NCBI GenBank assembly: GCA_028688955.1
Contig: JAQTXD010000005.1
Location: 1 to 58,334 of the forward strand
Length of the DNA stretch: 58,334 nt
Direction of reading: 5' to 3'
Source: Desulfuromonadaceae bacterium
Lineage (GTDB): Bacteria; Desulfobacterota; Desulfuromonadia; Geobacterales; Pseudopelobacteraceae
Shown here one piece after another: positions 25,272 through 34,316 of the stretch. Both the position numbers and the translations under genes were made by a program. The stretch's first letter is position 1; each line of letters starts with the position of its first letter. The notes beneath the pieces were generated by a model that saw only the letters and a program-made list of their open reading frames with translations, did no database searches and had not been told where the DNA came from.

Positions 25272-26176
25272 TTTTGCACCATTGCCTTGAAGGATGCCAA
25301 GTTGAACTTTCTGGCCTGGGTCAGAACAAGCAGAACAATAATCAGCAGTCCTTTTATCAAACTGAGGTCATTAGGCGTCATCTTGATGACATAGCCGTAG
25401 TAGCGTCCGACATACATGACGCTGTGAAAAAGGATGGAACCGGCCAGAGCGCAGAATGTCAGAACTCCGATACGGTTGCTTTTCATAATCAGAAATTCAC
25501 CGATCATCACCGAGGCCAGTCCTGAAATGATAATCCCCTGGCCGAGCCCGACATCGGCAAAGCCGAGGTACTGCGCCGCAAAGGCACCCGATACCGCAAC
25601 CAATCCGTTCGATAGACCAAGGCCAATGGTTTTCAGTGTTTTCGGGTTGATACCCTGTGAAATAATCATCTGCTCATTATTTCCCATTGCACCAATGGTC
25701 ATGCCCAGATCTGTGCGGAAAAACTGATCAACCAGCAGCTTGATGATGAGGGCCACAACGACAAAAAATATCAGCAGGATATATTCATCCGGGACAATCC
25801 CCGAGAGGCGGCCGGATATATCAGACAGGAGCGTTTCCTCATCAAGTACCGGGACATTGGCACGGTTACCGAGGATGCGGATATTGATAGAGTAGAGCAT
25901 GGTCATTGTTAATATGCCGGCGAGAAGATTCGGTACTTTCAAGTGATTGTGAATCAGCGCGGTGACGACACCGGCCAAGATTCCGCCGATAAACGCGATC
26001 AGCAGCGCTACCCAGCCATTCATACCGAGCATGATCCCCTGGACCATAAGTGCAGCCCCCAACGGGAATGTACCGTCTACCGTCAAGTCGGGGAAATCAA
26101 GCACCCTGAAGGTGATGAATACCCCCAGAACCATTATTCCATAGATCAAACCTTCAACTAGAATTGCTTCAATCAT
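25268..26176 (-). CDS. ABC transporter permease, BPD_transp_2 (TrpY-like)
   Basis: Hydrophobic 302-residue protein with eight to ten membrane segments. LDFPDLTVDGTFPLGAAL at the start and DLGMTIGAMGNNEQMIISQGINPKTLKTIGLGLSNGLVAVSGA, the cytoplasmic coupling loop, are hallmarks of the permease paired with PF04392 binding proteins. Only one permease gene is present, so it presumably works as a homodimer. A hairpin-T signal separates it from the receptor gene. Confidence 0.9.
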   Translation of the reverse strand: MIEAILVEGLIYGIMVLGVFITFRVLDFPDLTVDGTFPLGAALMVQGIMLGMNGWVALLIAFIGGILAGVVTALIHNHLKVPNLLAGILTMTMLYSINIRILGNRANVPVLDEETLLSDISGRLSGIVPDEYILLIFFVVVALIIKLLVDQFFRTDLGMTIGAMGNNEQMIISQGINPKTLKTIGLGLSNGLVAVSGAFAAQYLGFADVGLGQGIIISGLASVMIGEFLIMKSNRIGVLTFCALAGSILFHSVMYVGRYYGYVIKMTPNDLSLIKGLLIIVLLVLTQARKFNLASFKAMVQK

Positions 26177-26204
26177 AACAAAACCGTTATATCCTTATTT
26201 GTAG

Positions 26205-26243
26205 GCGTAAAAATACCCGGCAACCAGACAGGCTGCCGGGTAC
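26205..26243 (-). terminator. Attenuating terminator between receptor and permease genes
   Basis: On the minus strand TACCCGGCA (26242-26234) pairs with TGCCGGGTA (26222-26214) and is followed by five T. It lies in the 76-base gap between receptor and permease, so partial termination would make receptor mRNA more abundant than the membrane components, a common ABC-operon device. Confidence 0.8.
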
Positions 26244-26252
26244 TATAGATAA

Positions 26253-27248
26253 CTATTTTTTGATCAGTTTGCCGTTCTCGATAACTTTGTTGGCGCTTTT
26301 TACAATTGCCGGCGAAATCTTGATACCCAGTTTTCTGGCGACATCAAGGTTGATCAGCAGGTCAACATCCGATGTTTTTGTCATAAAGCGCGTCGGCATC
26401 TGTTCCGGTTTCCTGCCGTTCAAAATTTCCACAATCTGGGCGCCTGTTGCCCTGCCGATTTTGTAATAGTCAAAGCCCCAGGCAGCAAGAACCGGATATT
26501 TCTCTGCTGAACTCGGGTCGGCAGACATGATTGGTACTTTGTTTTTGTTGGCTACGTCTGCTATTGAACTCAAGGCGGAGACGACGGTGTTGTCCGTGCT
26601 GATATAGAGCGCATCGACCCGTCTGATTATGGCCTGAACCGCCTGCTTTACTTCGGCTGACTTGGAAACGGTTGTCTCAACATATTCAATCCCCAACTCC
26701 TTGCAGGCCTGCTTGACAACACCTGCCAATACTACGGCATTTTCCTCAGAGCTGGTATAGATGTGTCCAAGGCGTTTTACCTTCTTCATCTTGAGCAGCA
26801 GTTCAATCTGCTGTTTGACCGGGGTCATGTCTGATACGCCGGTCACCGGCTTTTTAGAGCCTTTCAGTGAGGTGACAAGGCCGGCTTTGACCGGGTCTGT
26901 AACTGCAGAAAATACAATCGGGATACCTTTAAGGGAGTTGACAAGTGACTGGGAGGTTGGTGTGGCAATTCCGACCGCCAGTGTCACCTTTTCGGACTGA
27001 AACTTATTGGCGATAGATGCAGCTGTACCGATATCTCCGTTAGCGTTTTGCAGGTCAAACGTTGCGTTTATTTTGGCAGCAGCCAACTCGTCCTGAATCC
27101 CTTTTTCAACGGAATCCAGAGCTGGGTGGGCAACTATTTTGGATATTCCGATGAGAACTTTATGAGACGGCTCAGCTGCAAAGATCAATGACGTCGGTAC
27201 AAGAACCATCAAAAACAACACGGTAAGCACATTCAGATATTTTTTCAC
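26253..27248 (-). CDS. ABC transporter substrate-binding protein (PF04392, TrpX-like)
   Basis: A 331-residue periplasmic receptor with signal peptide (KYLNVLTVLFLMVLVPTSLIFAA). The body begins KVLIGISKIVAHPALDSVEKGIQDEL and continues with GIATPTSQSLV, PIVFSAVTDPVKAGLV and VPIMSADPSSAEKYPVLAAWGFDYYKIGR, a pattern specific to the PF04392 family. Known members bind tryptophan or other aromatic compounds; the ligand here is not shown. First gene of the operon. Confidence 0.92.
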   Translation of the reverse strand: MKKYLNVLTVLFLMVLVPTSLIFAAEPSHKVLIGISKIVAHPALDSVEKGIQDELAAAKINATFDLQNANGDIGTAASIANKFQSEKVTLAVGIATPTSQSLVNSLKGIPIVFSAVTDPVKAGLVTSLKGSKKPVTGVSDMTPVKQQIELLLKMKKVKRLGHIYTSSEENAVVLAGVVKQACKELGIEYVETTVSKSAEVKQAVQAIIRRVDALYISTDNTVVSALSSIADVANKNKVPIMSADPSSAEKYPVLAAWGFDYYKIGRATGAQIVEILNGRKPEQMPTRFMTKTSDVDLLINLDVARKLGIKISPAIVKSANKVIENGKLIKK

Positions 27249-27450
27249 TTGAAACCCCCGGAGTAATTTTTACTATTACTGTTCATGTTACCAGTCAACC
27301 TCGAATCGACTGGCGAAAGTATCATCCTAATGGCTGAGACGTCAATGCAGTATTATTATAGTGCGACGATGATTTTTATTGCCTTGACGTTCGTTTCAAA
27401 AAAATGAACCATAGGGATCAAAAATATTCACACTGGTGCAGGAGGGAGTT

Positions 27451-27828
27451 GTGGGAATCTTTACGGGAACGACGAAAAGCACGGGTACGAATGAAACCAA
27501 GAAGTTTCACACGGAATTCGGACAGTTGCTGGTAGATGGCGAGATTATTGAGACAGGTTTCATTGTTTTCCGGGATACATTCCTGTTCACAAACAAACGG
27601 TTGATCCTTGTCGAGATTCAGGGTATTTCCGGTCGACAGCTTGAATACCTTTCAATACCGTACGCAAACATTACTAAATTCAGTATACAGACGGGAGAAA
27701 GTTTTGATCTGAATGCTGAATTGAAATTATGGATAGGTAGTGACACAATTCCACTTGAAAAAAAATTCAATAAGGATTTGAGCGTCTATGAGGTGCATAA
27801 GGTGTTGGCAAGTCACATACTGAAATAA
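27451..27828 (+). CDS. PH-domain-like protein (bPH_1 family)
   Basis: A 125-residue protein. After a short GIFTG start, the domain FHTEFGQLLVDGEIIETGFIVFRDTFLFTNKRLILVEIQGISGRQLEYLSIPYANITKFSIQTGE follows the bacterial PH-like pattern, and DLNAELKLWIGSD with the LEKKFNKDLSVYEVHKVLASHIL tail completes it. The GTG at 27451 is chosen because AGGAGGGAGTT precedes it directly; the frame can extend to GTG 27436. No signal peptide. These proteins are widespread and mostly uncharacterised. Stands alone. Confidence 0.85.
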   Translation: MGIFTGTTKSTGTNETKKFHTEFGQLLVDGEIIETGFIVFRDTFLFTNKRLILVEIQGISGRQLEYLSIPYANITKFSIQTGESFDLNAELKLWIGSDTIPLEKKFNKDLSVYEVHKVLASHILK

Positions 27829-28377
27829 AATTTCATAGGTCCTGTGATGCAGGTAACGCGTATGTACCTGTGAAATGGTGCCGTTTTTCTCTTTTGATTT
27901 TCCTGAGTGCCTATATTTTAGACTTTGGAAATATGAACGGTTTGAAATATTTTTTAAGGGACCAAAAAATAACTATTGACACGTGATTACAACTAGTTAC
28001 GTGGCCTGCCTATTCGCCATGCATTTCGATAAAGCACCGAATTATATGTGACATTTTTGAAACATATCCACAGCTTCAACAGGGTTATCCACAAAAAATG
28101 TGGAAAGCATGTATCTCACTGAAGTTGCTGTTCATAATGATTTATTGCGACTGAGCGTGTCAGGTTGTCATTCTGTTTATGTGTATTTCCCTTCGGATAA
28201 ACTCAAAGAGTTGGTGGGTACATGGATGGTCATATGGGCAAATTGCAGAGTCATTACTGATATCAAAATTTGTGGAATACGCTGCTGATTGGTGGGTTGT
28301 CATGTATGCGCTGAGCCGATGTCAACAATCTGTTATGCAGATACTGCTTATAAACCGGATGGATAGCCTGTAAGGGG
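27829..28377. other. 549-base non-coding spacer with DnaA-box-like sites
   Basis: No convincing gene. A TTATCCACA at 28085-28093 is an exact DnaA R1-type box, and ATATCCACA at 28064-28072 is one base off, 21 bases away in the same orientation. A reverse TGTGGAAAG at 28100-28108 is a weaker third. The preceding stretch (27950-28060) is A/T-rich and contains TTGACA (27975 region) that may be a -35. Short open frames at 28100-28373 have no ribosome binding site. Confidence 0.55.
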
Positions 28378-28659
28378 TTATTGATCCCTGTCAGTGAGAA
28401 AACTGACACCCATGTTCCCGGAGTCACGTCGAACAACTCGGCAGGACAACTTTGAGGGGCACAAATCCAGGTTGTTACAGAGCAGGTCACACACGTCACC
28501 CACCTGCATGCTCTTTGGGACACCGCCATTCATCTTGATCCACGCGCCGCCAAGGGAGATGTTCTCCAGTAAGGCAGAATAGGTGCTACCATCAAGTTCC
28601 ATCAAAATACATTCGCAAGAATCACAATTGGTTCTGGGATGTTGTCTCACTTTTCCCAT
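28378..28659 (-). CDS. Single-domain PilZ protein
   Basis: A 93-residue protein that is essentially one PilZ domain. The c-di-GMP-binding signature is present as RQHPR at residues 5-9 (RxxxR) and ENISLGG at residues 32-38 ((D/N)xSxxG). A Cys-rich tract (NCDSCEC) follows the first motif. It is one of three similar short PilZ proteins in the window and likely a cytoplasmic c-di-GMP effector. Its output partner is unknown. Confidence 0.85.
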   Translation of the reverse strand: MGKVRQHPRTNCDSCECILMELDGSTYSALLENISLGGAWIKMNGGVPKSMQVGDVCDLLCNNLDLCPSKLSCRVVRRDSGNMGVSFLTDRDQ

Positions 28660-28752
28660 TCAGATGTATCCTCCCATTCCTTCGATAAACTGAACATCGG
28701 CTGTGTATAGCATTATTACCCAACTACCCGCAAGGATGAACGGTAGATATAT

Positions 28753-29016
28753 TCATGTGGTAAAACTGACTCCAATGGTATCAGAGTCAACCCGTACTAT
28801 TTTACCCGTGCGCTTCAACGGAAATTTTGCTGCACTATCACTAAATACCAGGTCACACGCATCCCCTACCGTAAAGTTCGTGCCACCATCCACCATGACC
28901 AGCGCTCCACTGAGTGATATATCACTCAGTGATGCATGGTAGGTAACACCAGACTGCCCCGTAAGGAGACATTGTGAATCGCACTCAACTCTGCAATGAT
29001 GTCTTTGGGTCTTCAT
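28753..29016 (-). CDS. Single-domain PilZ protein
   Basis: An 87-residue PilZ protein: RHHCR (RxxxR) near the start and SDISLSG ((D/N)xSxxG), then ALVMVDGG, VGDACDLVFSD and GKIVRVDSDTIGVSFTT. ATG 29016 has AGGAGG eight bases upstream; GTG 29025 is an alternative. It lies 93 bases upstream of the other PilZ gene on the same strand and is more like the 48065 copy in its C-terminal half (LVFSD...AKFPLKR) than the 28378 one. Confidence 0.87.
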   Translation of the reverse strand: MKTQRHHCRVECDSQCLLTGQSGVTYHASLSDISLSGALVMVDGGTNFTVGDACDLVFSDSAAKFPLKRTGKIVRVDSDTIGVSFTT

Positions 29017-29142
29017 AGGATTCACCTCCTGTAAGCAAACTTTCGTGGTGATGCTATCATCTTACGGGTAAAATTTACACACTTTGCGCTATGCCGATCA
29101 GGTCCACATACCGGTCTCAACCGGCGACTCACGGTAATGCTG

Positions 29143-30840
29143 TCATAACAGCTCATTCATGGTATTGGTCCCCCTGAGCAGATATGGCCAGGCAAGAATG
29201 CCTCCATCCATGAACTTCGTATTTTTAAAGCCGGCAGCATCAAGGATTTTCTGTGCCTCGTAGCCTCTCAGGCTGACCTTACAAAAAGCGATTATTTCCT
29301 TATCCCGCGGGAGCTCATCCAATTTTTCACGCAGCATCCCCAGTGGAATAAGCTTTGCCCCTTCAATTCCAATCTCCATATGTTCAGCAGGAGAACGTAC
29401 GTCAAGCAGGACGAAGTCGTCATCGTCATCAAACTTACGCTTCACCTCGTGAGGCGAAATTCCCCTGCCATGACCGATCAGTTTGTTTTTCAGGATATCT
29501 GCCGCCACGATGAGATTATCCATTGCCGCAGAATATGGTGGTGCATAGGCTAAGTCGATCTGGGACAATTGCTCTGCCGTTGCATGAAAGGTTATGGCTG
29601 TCGCAGCCGCATCAAGTCGTTTGTCCACCGCACCTTCACCAACAGCCTGCAGTCCGAGGAGTCTGCCGGATGACTTTTCAGCTATCAATTTCAGGATTAT
29701 TGGCTTTGCTCCCGGGAAAAAATGTGCTTTATCATGGGCAGGAGACAGTACGGTTTCAATTTCAAAACCATTAGCCAGAGCTTCAGTTTCAGTCAATCCG
29801 GTTTTTCCCGCATTAATGTCAAATACCCGGAGAATGCTGGTACCAATAATGCCACTAAAGGTTGCTTCTCCACCGGCAGCATTAATTCCCGCAACACGTC
29901 CCTGTTTATTAGCTGTGCTCCCCAGAGGGATGTGGACTTTGTTTCCGGTAATCAGATGCGTGGTTTCGCAACAATCACCACAGGCGAAGATATCCGGATC
30001 ATTGGTGCATTGCCGCGTATCAACCGCAATAGCTCCTGTGATACCGATTTCAATACCGGCAGCACGGGCCAACTCAACATTAGGGGTAACGCCTGGAGCA
30101 AGAACTACCAGATCTGCGGGCAGTTCCTGCTCCCCTATACATACTTTTTCTACAGCTGTGTTTCCAGTAAATCCTGTTACTTTGCAGCCGGTCATAACCC
30201 TTACACCTTGCAGGTTGAGCTGCTTTTTGACGAGAAAAGCCATCTCTCGATCCAGGACCCCCGGTAACAACTGCTCCTGCATTTCGATAACCGTTACCCG
30301 CATGCCCTTCTGCTGCAGAGCCTCTGCAGTTTCCAGCCCAATCAAGCCGCCACCGACAATACATGCCGAGTCGCCAGAAATCGCACAGTTTTTAAGCAAT
30401 TCAGCATCTTCTATTGATTTGACGGTCAGGATATTCGGCAGATCAATGTTGCCTATATTGGGAATGAATGGTGAACTGCCCATTGCAAGAATCAATCGGT
30501 CATATTCCAAAGATGTTTTCACGGATGTAGTTGTCTCAGAGAGGTGGACAACCTTTGTACCGCGGTCAATACTGACCACTTCGGTATTGGTCTTGACCGT
30601 CACCCCTTTAACTTTTTTAAAAAATTGAGCGTCTCGAACAACACCAACCGGTGTGCTCATCAATTCCTTTATGTCCGCCACAGTATCAGAAACAAAGTAC
30701 GGAATTCCGCAGGCTCCATATGAAATAAAACTCCCCCGATCAATAAGAGTTACATCTGCAGTGGGGTTAATTCTTTTTGCCTTTGAGGCTGCCTTGGCCC
30801 CGGCGGCATTAGCGCCGATAACGATAATTCTCATATTCAT
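29143..30840 (-). CDS. CoA-disulfide reductase with C-terminal rhodanese domain
   Basis: A 565-residue flavoprotein. MRIIVIGANAAGAKAASKAKR binds FAD; SYGACGIPYFV holds the single redox Cys typical of CoADR/Npsr enzymes; CIVGGGLIGLETAEAL is the NAD(P)H site; and IFACGDCCETTHLITG closes the FAD site. The C-terminal 100 residues are rhodanese-like with FCKVSLRGYEA as the active-site loop. Such CoADR-RHD fusions reduce CoA disulfides or polysulfide/persulfide with NAD(P)H. Start ATG 30840 has AGGAGG seven bases ahead. Stands alone. Confidence 0.93.
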   Translation of the reverse strand: MNMRIIVIGANAAGAKAASKAKRINPTADVTLIDRGSFISYGACGIPYFVSDTVADIKELMSTPVGVVRDAQFFKKVKGVTVKTNTEVVSIDRGTKVVHLSETTTSVKTSLEYDRLILAMGSSPFIPNIGNIDLPNILTVKSIEDAELLKNCAISGDSACIVGGGLIGLETAEALQQKGMRVTVIEMQEQLLPGVLDREMAFLVKKQLNLQGVRVMTGCKVTGFTGNTAVEKVCIGEQELPADLVVLAPGVTPNVELARAAGIEIGITGAIAVDTRQCTNDPDIFACGDCCETTHLITGNKVHIPLGSTANKQGRVAGINAAGGEATFSGIIGTSILRVFDINAGKTGLTETEALANGFEIETVLSPAHDKAHFFPGAKPIILKLIAEKSSGRLLGLQAVGEGAVDKRLDAAATAITFHATAEQLSQIDLAYAPPYSAAMDNLIVAADILKNKLIGHGRGISPHEVKRKFDDDDDFVLLDVRSPAEHMEIGIEGAKLIPLGMLREKLDELPRDKEIIAFCKVSLRGYEAQKILDAAGFKNTKFMDGGILAWPYLLRGTNTMNELL

Positions 30841-30953
30841 ACATGAGCCTCCTTTTAAACAGGTTTCTTGTCGGTTGAACTTTAGAGCTCAGTATCTCTT
30901 ACCATCGGAACACCTTTGAAGCATCATTTTTTTTAGAGTCCCGTGATAAAACT

Positions 30954-30987
30954 AAAAAAGGAACCTCTGACGAGAGGCTCCTTTTTT
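30954..30987. terminator. Bidirectional terminator after glnN
   Basis: AAAAAAGGAACCTCT (30954-30968) pairs with AGAGGCTCCTTTTTT (30973-30987), one mismatch. On the minus strand it stands 25 bases beyond the glnN stop and separates it from the CoADR gene. Confidence 0.88.
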
Positions 30988-31012
30988 AGAAAAACATGTT
31001 GATAATCCAGAA

Positions 31013-33100
31013 TTACAGGATAAAAAGCATCTCCCCATAGGTCGGTAGCGGCCACTGCTTTGCACCAATTATTCTTTCCAACGCATCACCATCTGCACGC
31101 AGTTCGAGCATTTTTGTAAATACCTTTTGCCTGAATGCAACGGCCTGCTTTTCAATGTCAGTAATGTTCAGTGCGCTTTCAAGGGCTTTCTCCAGCGCTT
31201 TGACGTTACCATTAATAGAAGCAAGTTTGTTGGAGAGCTCTTCCAGCAGTTCCTTCTGTGTCGAGACGTTCAATTTGCCGGATACTGCTGCAACAGCGCT
31301 GATAGACGATGCAACTACTGTTGCGTACTCTATGGCGGTAGGGATGATACTGTGATTGGCCATGTCGATCATGGTCAGAGCCTCTATATTCAGAGTCTTC
31401 ACATATTGTTCAACAACGATTTCATAACGTGCATGTAGTTCTTTTTCAGTGAAAACCTTGTGAGTAGCAAATAGCTCCACCGCTTCTTTGCTCACCAGTT
31501 CTTTAAGTGCATCAGGAGTATTGGGAATATTCAAAAGGCCACGTTTTTTAGCTTCCTTAACCCACTCATCGGAGTAGTTGTTGCCGTTAAAGACTACACG
31601 CTTGTGTTTCTTGGCGGTTTCCTGCAGCAGTTTTTCAAGGTCCGCGTCAAAATTTTTCGATTTTTCAAGCTTATCGGCAAACCCCTTCAGGGCCTCGGCA
31701 ATAATCGTATTGATGATAATGTTCGGCCCCGAGATGGAGAAAGAGGAGCCGAGCATCCTGAACTCAAACTTATTCCCGGTAAAGGCGAACGGCGAGGTTC
31801 TGTTTCTGTCGGTGGCATCCTTGGGGAGTGCAGGCAGGGTTGTCACACCGATCTTCATATCAGCATTCTTGGAGGATGATTTTGTACCGCCAGCTACGAT
31901 CTGATCAAGGATATTGGCAAGTTGTTCGCCAAGGAAAATCGAAATAATTGCCGGAGGTGCCTCGTTGGCGCCCAAGCGGTGGTCATTGCCAGCGTTAGCG
32001 CAGGAGCAGCGCAGGAGTCCGGCGTATGTGTCCACGGCTTTGATTGTTGCCATGAGGAAGGTCAGGAACTGGGCATTTTCATGAGGGGTATGGCCCGGCT
32101 CAAGCAGATTCTGGCCATCATTTGAGCTCATTGACCAGTTGTTGTGTTTTCCGGAACCGTTGACACCGGCAAACGGTTTTTCATGCAGCAGGCAGACCAT
32201 ATCATGCCTGAGGGCGATGCGCTTAAGAACATCCATAACCATCTGGTTGTGATCAGTGGCAATGTTGGTGTTCTCAAAAATCGGGGCCAGTTCAAACTGT
32301 CCGGGTGCTACTTCGTTGTGCTGGGTTTTGGCGGTAACGCCGAGTTTCCACAGCTCTTCGTTTACTTCCTTCATATACGACAGCACTCTTTCCTTGATAG
32401 TGCCGAAATAGTGGTCTTCCAGTTCCTGACCTTTTGAGGACATGGCGCCAAAAAGTGTTCTGCCGGCCATCATCAGATCGGGTCTTTTCAGGAAAAACGA
32501 CTTGTCCACAAGGAAGTATTCCTGCTCAGCGCCGACAGTTGAGGTAACCCTGGTAACATTCGAATTTCCGAACAGCTTAAGTACACGCACTGCCTGCGTA
32601 GAAAGAGCTTCCATCGAGCGGAGCAGAGGGGTTTTTTTGTCCAGAGCTTCACCGGTGTATGAGCAGAATGCGGTAGGAATGCAGAGAGTTATGACATCTG
32701 CCTCCTCTCTCAGAAACGCAGGTGATGTGCAGTCCCACGCAGTGTAGCCTCTGGCTTCAAAAGTTGCCCGCAGGCCACCGCTTGGAAATGAGGATGCATC
32801 CGGTTCACCTTTGATCAGTTCTTTTCCGGAGAACTCCATGAGAGCGCCGTTCTCATTAGGTGATAGGAAGGAGTCATGTTTTTCGGCAGTAATGCCGGTC
32901 ATCGGCTGGAACCAGTGGGTGAAGTGTGTCGCACCTCTTTCAACTGCCCATTCTTTCATTGCCGTAGCGACAACATCTGCGATTGTGGGATCCAGTGGTA
33001 GACCTTCGTCTATGGTTTTTTTCAGGTTTTTAAATACAGCTTTCGGTAACCTTTCTTTCATAACTGTCTGGTTAAATACATTTTTACCAAAAATTTCCAT
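31013..33100 (-). CDS. glnN: Glutamine synthetase type III
   Basis: A 695-residue enzyme making glutamine from glutamate, ammonia and ATP, of the GSIII family. ATG 33100 is chosen because AGGAGG lies nine bases upstream and [14 protein letters not shown] fits the family start. Family features are [74 protein letters not shown] and [26 protein letters not shown] lacks the adenylylation loop of GSI. A sigma-54 promoter about 100 bases upstream suggests NtrC-type nitrogen control. Confidence 0.97.
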   Translation of the reverse strand: MEIFGKNVFNQTVMKERLPKAVFKNLKKTIDEGLPLDPTIADVVATAMKEWAVERGATHFTHWFQPMTGITAEKHDSFLSPNENGALMEFSGKELIKGEPDASSFPSGGLRATFEARGYTAWDCTSPAFLREEADVITLCIPTAFCSYTGEALDKKTPLLRSMEALSTQAVRVLKLFGNSNVTRVTSTVGAEQEYFLVDKSFFLKRPDLMMAGRTLFGAMSSKGQELEDHYFGTIKERVLSYMKEVNEELWKLGVTAKTQHNEVAPGQFELAPIFENTNIATDHNQMVMDVLKRIALRHDMVCLLHEKPFAGVNGSGKHNNWSMSSNDGQNLLEPGHTPHENAQFLTFLMATIKAVDTYAGLLRCSCANAGNDHRLGANEAPPAIISIFLGEQLANILDQIVAGGTKSSSKNADMKIGVTTLPALPKDATDRNRTSPFAFTGNKFEFRMLGSSFSISGPNIIINTIIAEALKGFADKLEKSKNFDADLEKLLQETAKKHKRVVFNGNNYSDEWVKEAKKRGLLNIPNTPDALKELVSKEAVELFATHKVFTEKELHARYEIVVEQYVKTLNIEALTMIDMANHSIIPTAIEYATVVASSISAVAAVSGKLNVSTQKELLEELSNKLASINGNVKALEKALESALNITDIEKQAVAFRQKVFTKMLELRADGDALERIIGAKQWPLPTYGEMLFIL

Positions 33101-33201
33101 CTGTGCAGCCTCCTTTTTAGGCAGTGATGTGTAAAAAATAAGCAATCATCTTGACTTATTTTAAATGTTTTCAGAGTTATACCGTTGGAATTCAGAGAAA
33201 C

Positions 33202-33218
33202 AGCAAGATGGGTGCCAA
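33202..33218 (-). promoter_or_regulatory. Sigma-54 promoter of glnN
   Basis: On the minus strand TTGGCACCCATCTTGCT matches the -24/-12 consensus TTGGCAC-N5-TTGCT without mismatch. It is 102 bases before the glnN ATG. No exact NtrC enhancer was recognised upstream. Confidence 0.85.
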
Positions 33219-33284
33219 TAAAAGATTGTAAATATATTGATGTCGGTTGGGGGGGCGGAAATCTGTTATGGTCCTCTTTGAAAT

Positions 33285-33431
33285 ATGCCTGTACAAGATG
33301 GACAAAGAGAACGGTGCCACCTGATATTTACTGACCGAGAAGGAGAAACCGACAAACCGCAGTTTTGGTTACAGAGCTATGGACCGGCTATGCAGGTTGC
33401 AGATGGAGAATTGATGTGCGGCATCTCTTAA
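33285..33431 (+). CDS. Possible 48-codon small protein
   Basis: The frame runs MPVQDGQRERCHLIFTDREG to a stop inside the A tract of the next terminator. It has a protein-like composition (mixed charged and hydrophobic residues, two Trp/Tyr pairs) but no ribosome binding site, and an in-frame stop lies directly before the ATG. It could be a remnant of a longer gene. Listed because it occupies the otherwise empty 300-base stretch upstream of glnN. Confidence 0.2.
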   Translation: MPVQDGQRERCHLIFTDREGETDKPQFWLQSYGPAMQVADGELMCGIS

Positions 33432-33468
33432 AAAAACCCCCGCTCCTGTCGGCGCTCCGGAAGCGGGG
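33430..33468 (-). terminator. Terminator after the 33505 barrel protein gene
   Basis: On the minus strand CCCCGCT (33468-33462) pairs with AGCGGGG (33444-33438), followed by seven T. It ends the transcript of the outer-membrane protein gene and isolates the glnN promoter region. Confidence 0.82.
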
Positions 33469-33504
33469 TAATGAGGGTGTTCCTGGCACACGTTACTAAT
33501 CGTA

Positions 33505-34116
33505 TTAATTGTACGTTGCTGAGAAAAGGACACCGATCGTTGTAGATTTTACGTCAGGTCTGGCGCCGGCTACCGACTTGGCAGGACAGTTGGTATATAG
33601 GAACAGTCCTGCTATTCCAAGTCCCCAATCGTCACTAACCCACCATTCCTTTCCAACCATTACATTCGCACCTAACCCCTTATCTGTTTTGTACTCTATT
33701 CCGTTGGATTCGTATTTTGATTCAGCTATGCCAAGTGACCCCGTAGCATAGATATTTGTGGGAAAATAATACGTTACACCTATCCCGGCAAGACTTGTAG
33801 ACGCAGATGTAACGTTAGATGAAAGTTGATTTCCATTGGAAGTTACTTTGGGGTCTGGTGTATTCACCCCGGTAACATCCAGATGCAGTATAAGGTCTTG
33901 AGCCACGGCACCACCTATCGCAAAATTAAATATTCCGCTTGCACCTGTCATCTTAAGCGAATTACCACCTGAATCCGAAGAGGTTGTATTCCAGCCAAAA
34001 CCTGGTGCTAACCGGAGAAAAAAGCCATCATGAACATATGCTTCGGCGTACACCTTTTCGCAGAGTGCAGAATTAACCGTAACAAGGCATGTCAATAACA
34101 CCATTAATCTTTTCAT
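33505..34116 (-). CDS. Outer-membrane beta-barrel protein
   Basis: A 203-residue protein with a signal peptide (MKRLMVLLTCLVTVNSALC, cleavage near VYA-EA). The remainder alternates polar and hydrophobic residues in strands: FFLRLAPGFGWNTTSS, FNFAIGGAVAQDLILHLDVTGV, STSLAGIGVTYYFPTNIYATGSLGIAES and KGLGANVMVGKEWWVSDDWGLGIAGLFLY. This suggests an eight-stranded barrel of the OmpW/OmpA-like size. I cannot assign a specific family or cargo. Single gene with its own terminator. Confidence 0.75.
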   Translation of the reverse strand: MKRLMVLLTCLVTVNSALCEKVYAEAYVHDGFFLRLAPGFGWNTTSSDSGGNSLKMTGASGIFNFAIGGAVAQDLILHLDVTGVNTPDPKVTSNGNQLSSNVTSASTSLAGIGVTYYFPTNIYATGSLGIAESKYESNGIEYKTDKGLGANVMVGKEWWVSDDWGLGIAGLFLYTNCPAKSVAGARPDVKSTTIGVLFSATYN

Positions 34117-34263
34117 TGGATTACCCCCTCTTCTCGAAAGTTATTTTGAAACCAGTTCAAAAGCCGTCGGCATCCCGTAATTACGCGCACACCGGACTCC
34201 CACTAAAGATATGATCTGATCATATAATCAAGCAGCGACTGCGTCTATAGCAAAAATGTAAAT

Positions 34264-34297
34264 AAAAAAAGGCCGCATCCAAAGATGCAGCCTTTTT
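34264..34297 (-). terminator. Terminator after the Lys/Ala-rich peptide gene
   Basis: On the minus strand AAAGGCTGCATC pairs with GATGCGGCCTTT around TTTG (one mismatch) and runs into seven T, about 20 bases after the stop. Confidence 0.88.
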
Positions 34298-34316
34298 AGT
34301 TACTATGAAAAGCGGA

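Noticed and set aside
28064..28108. Possible chromosomal origin from DnaA-like boxes
   Set aside because: Only two good boxes, and no dnaA, dnaN or other origin-linked genes nearby; kept only as a DnaA-site candidate.
29594..30628. 344-codon plus-strand frame opposite the CoA-disulfide reductase gene
   Set aside because: It mirrors a clear flavoprotein gene on the other strand; composition is Ser/Pro/Arg-rich without motifs.
33312..33322. GGTGGCACC on the minus strand upstream of glnN, resembling the T-box core sequence
   Set aside because: No specifier loop, antiterminator or terminator arrangement, it lies about 210 bases from glnN, and the sigma-54 promoter is downstream of it.
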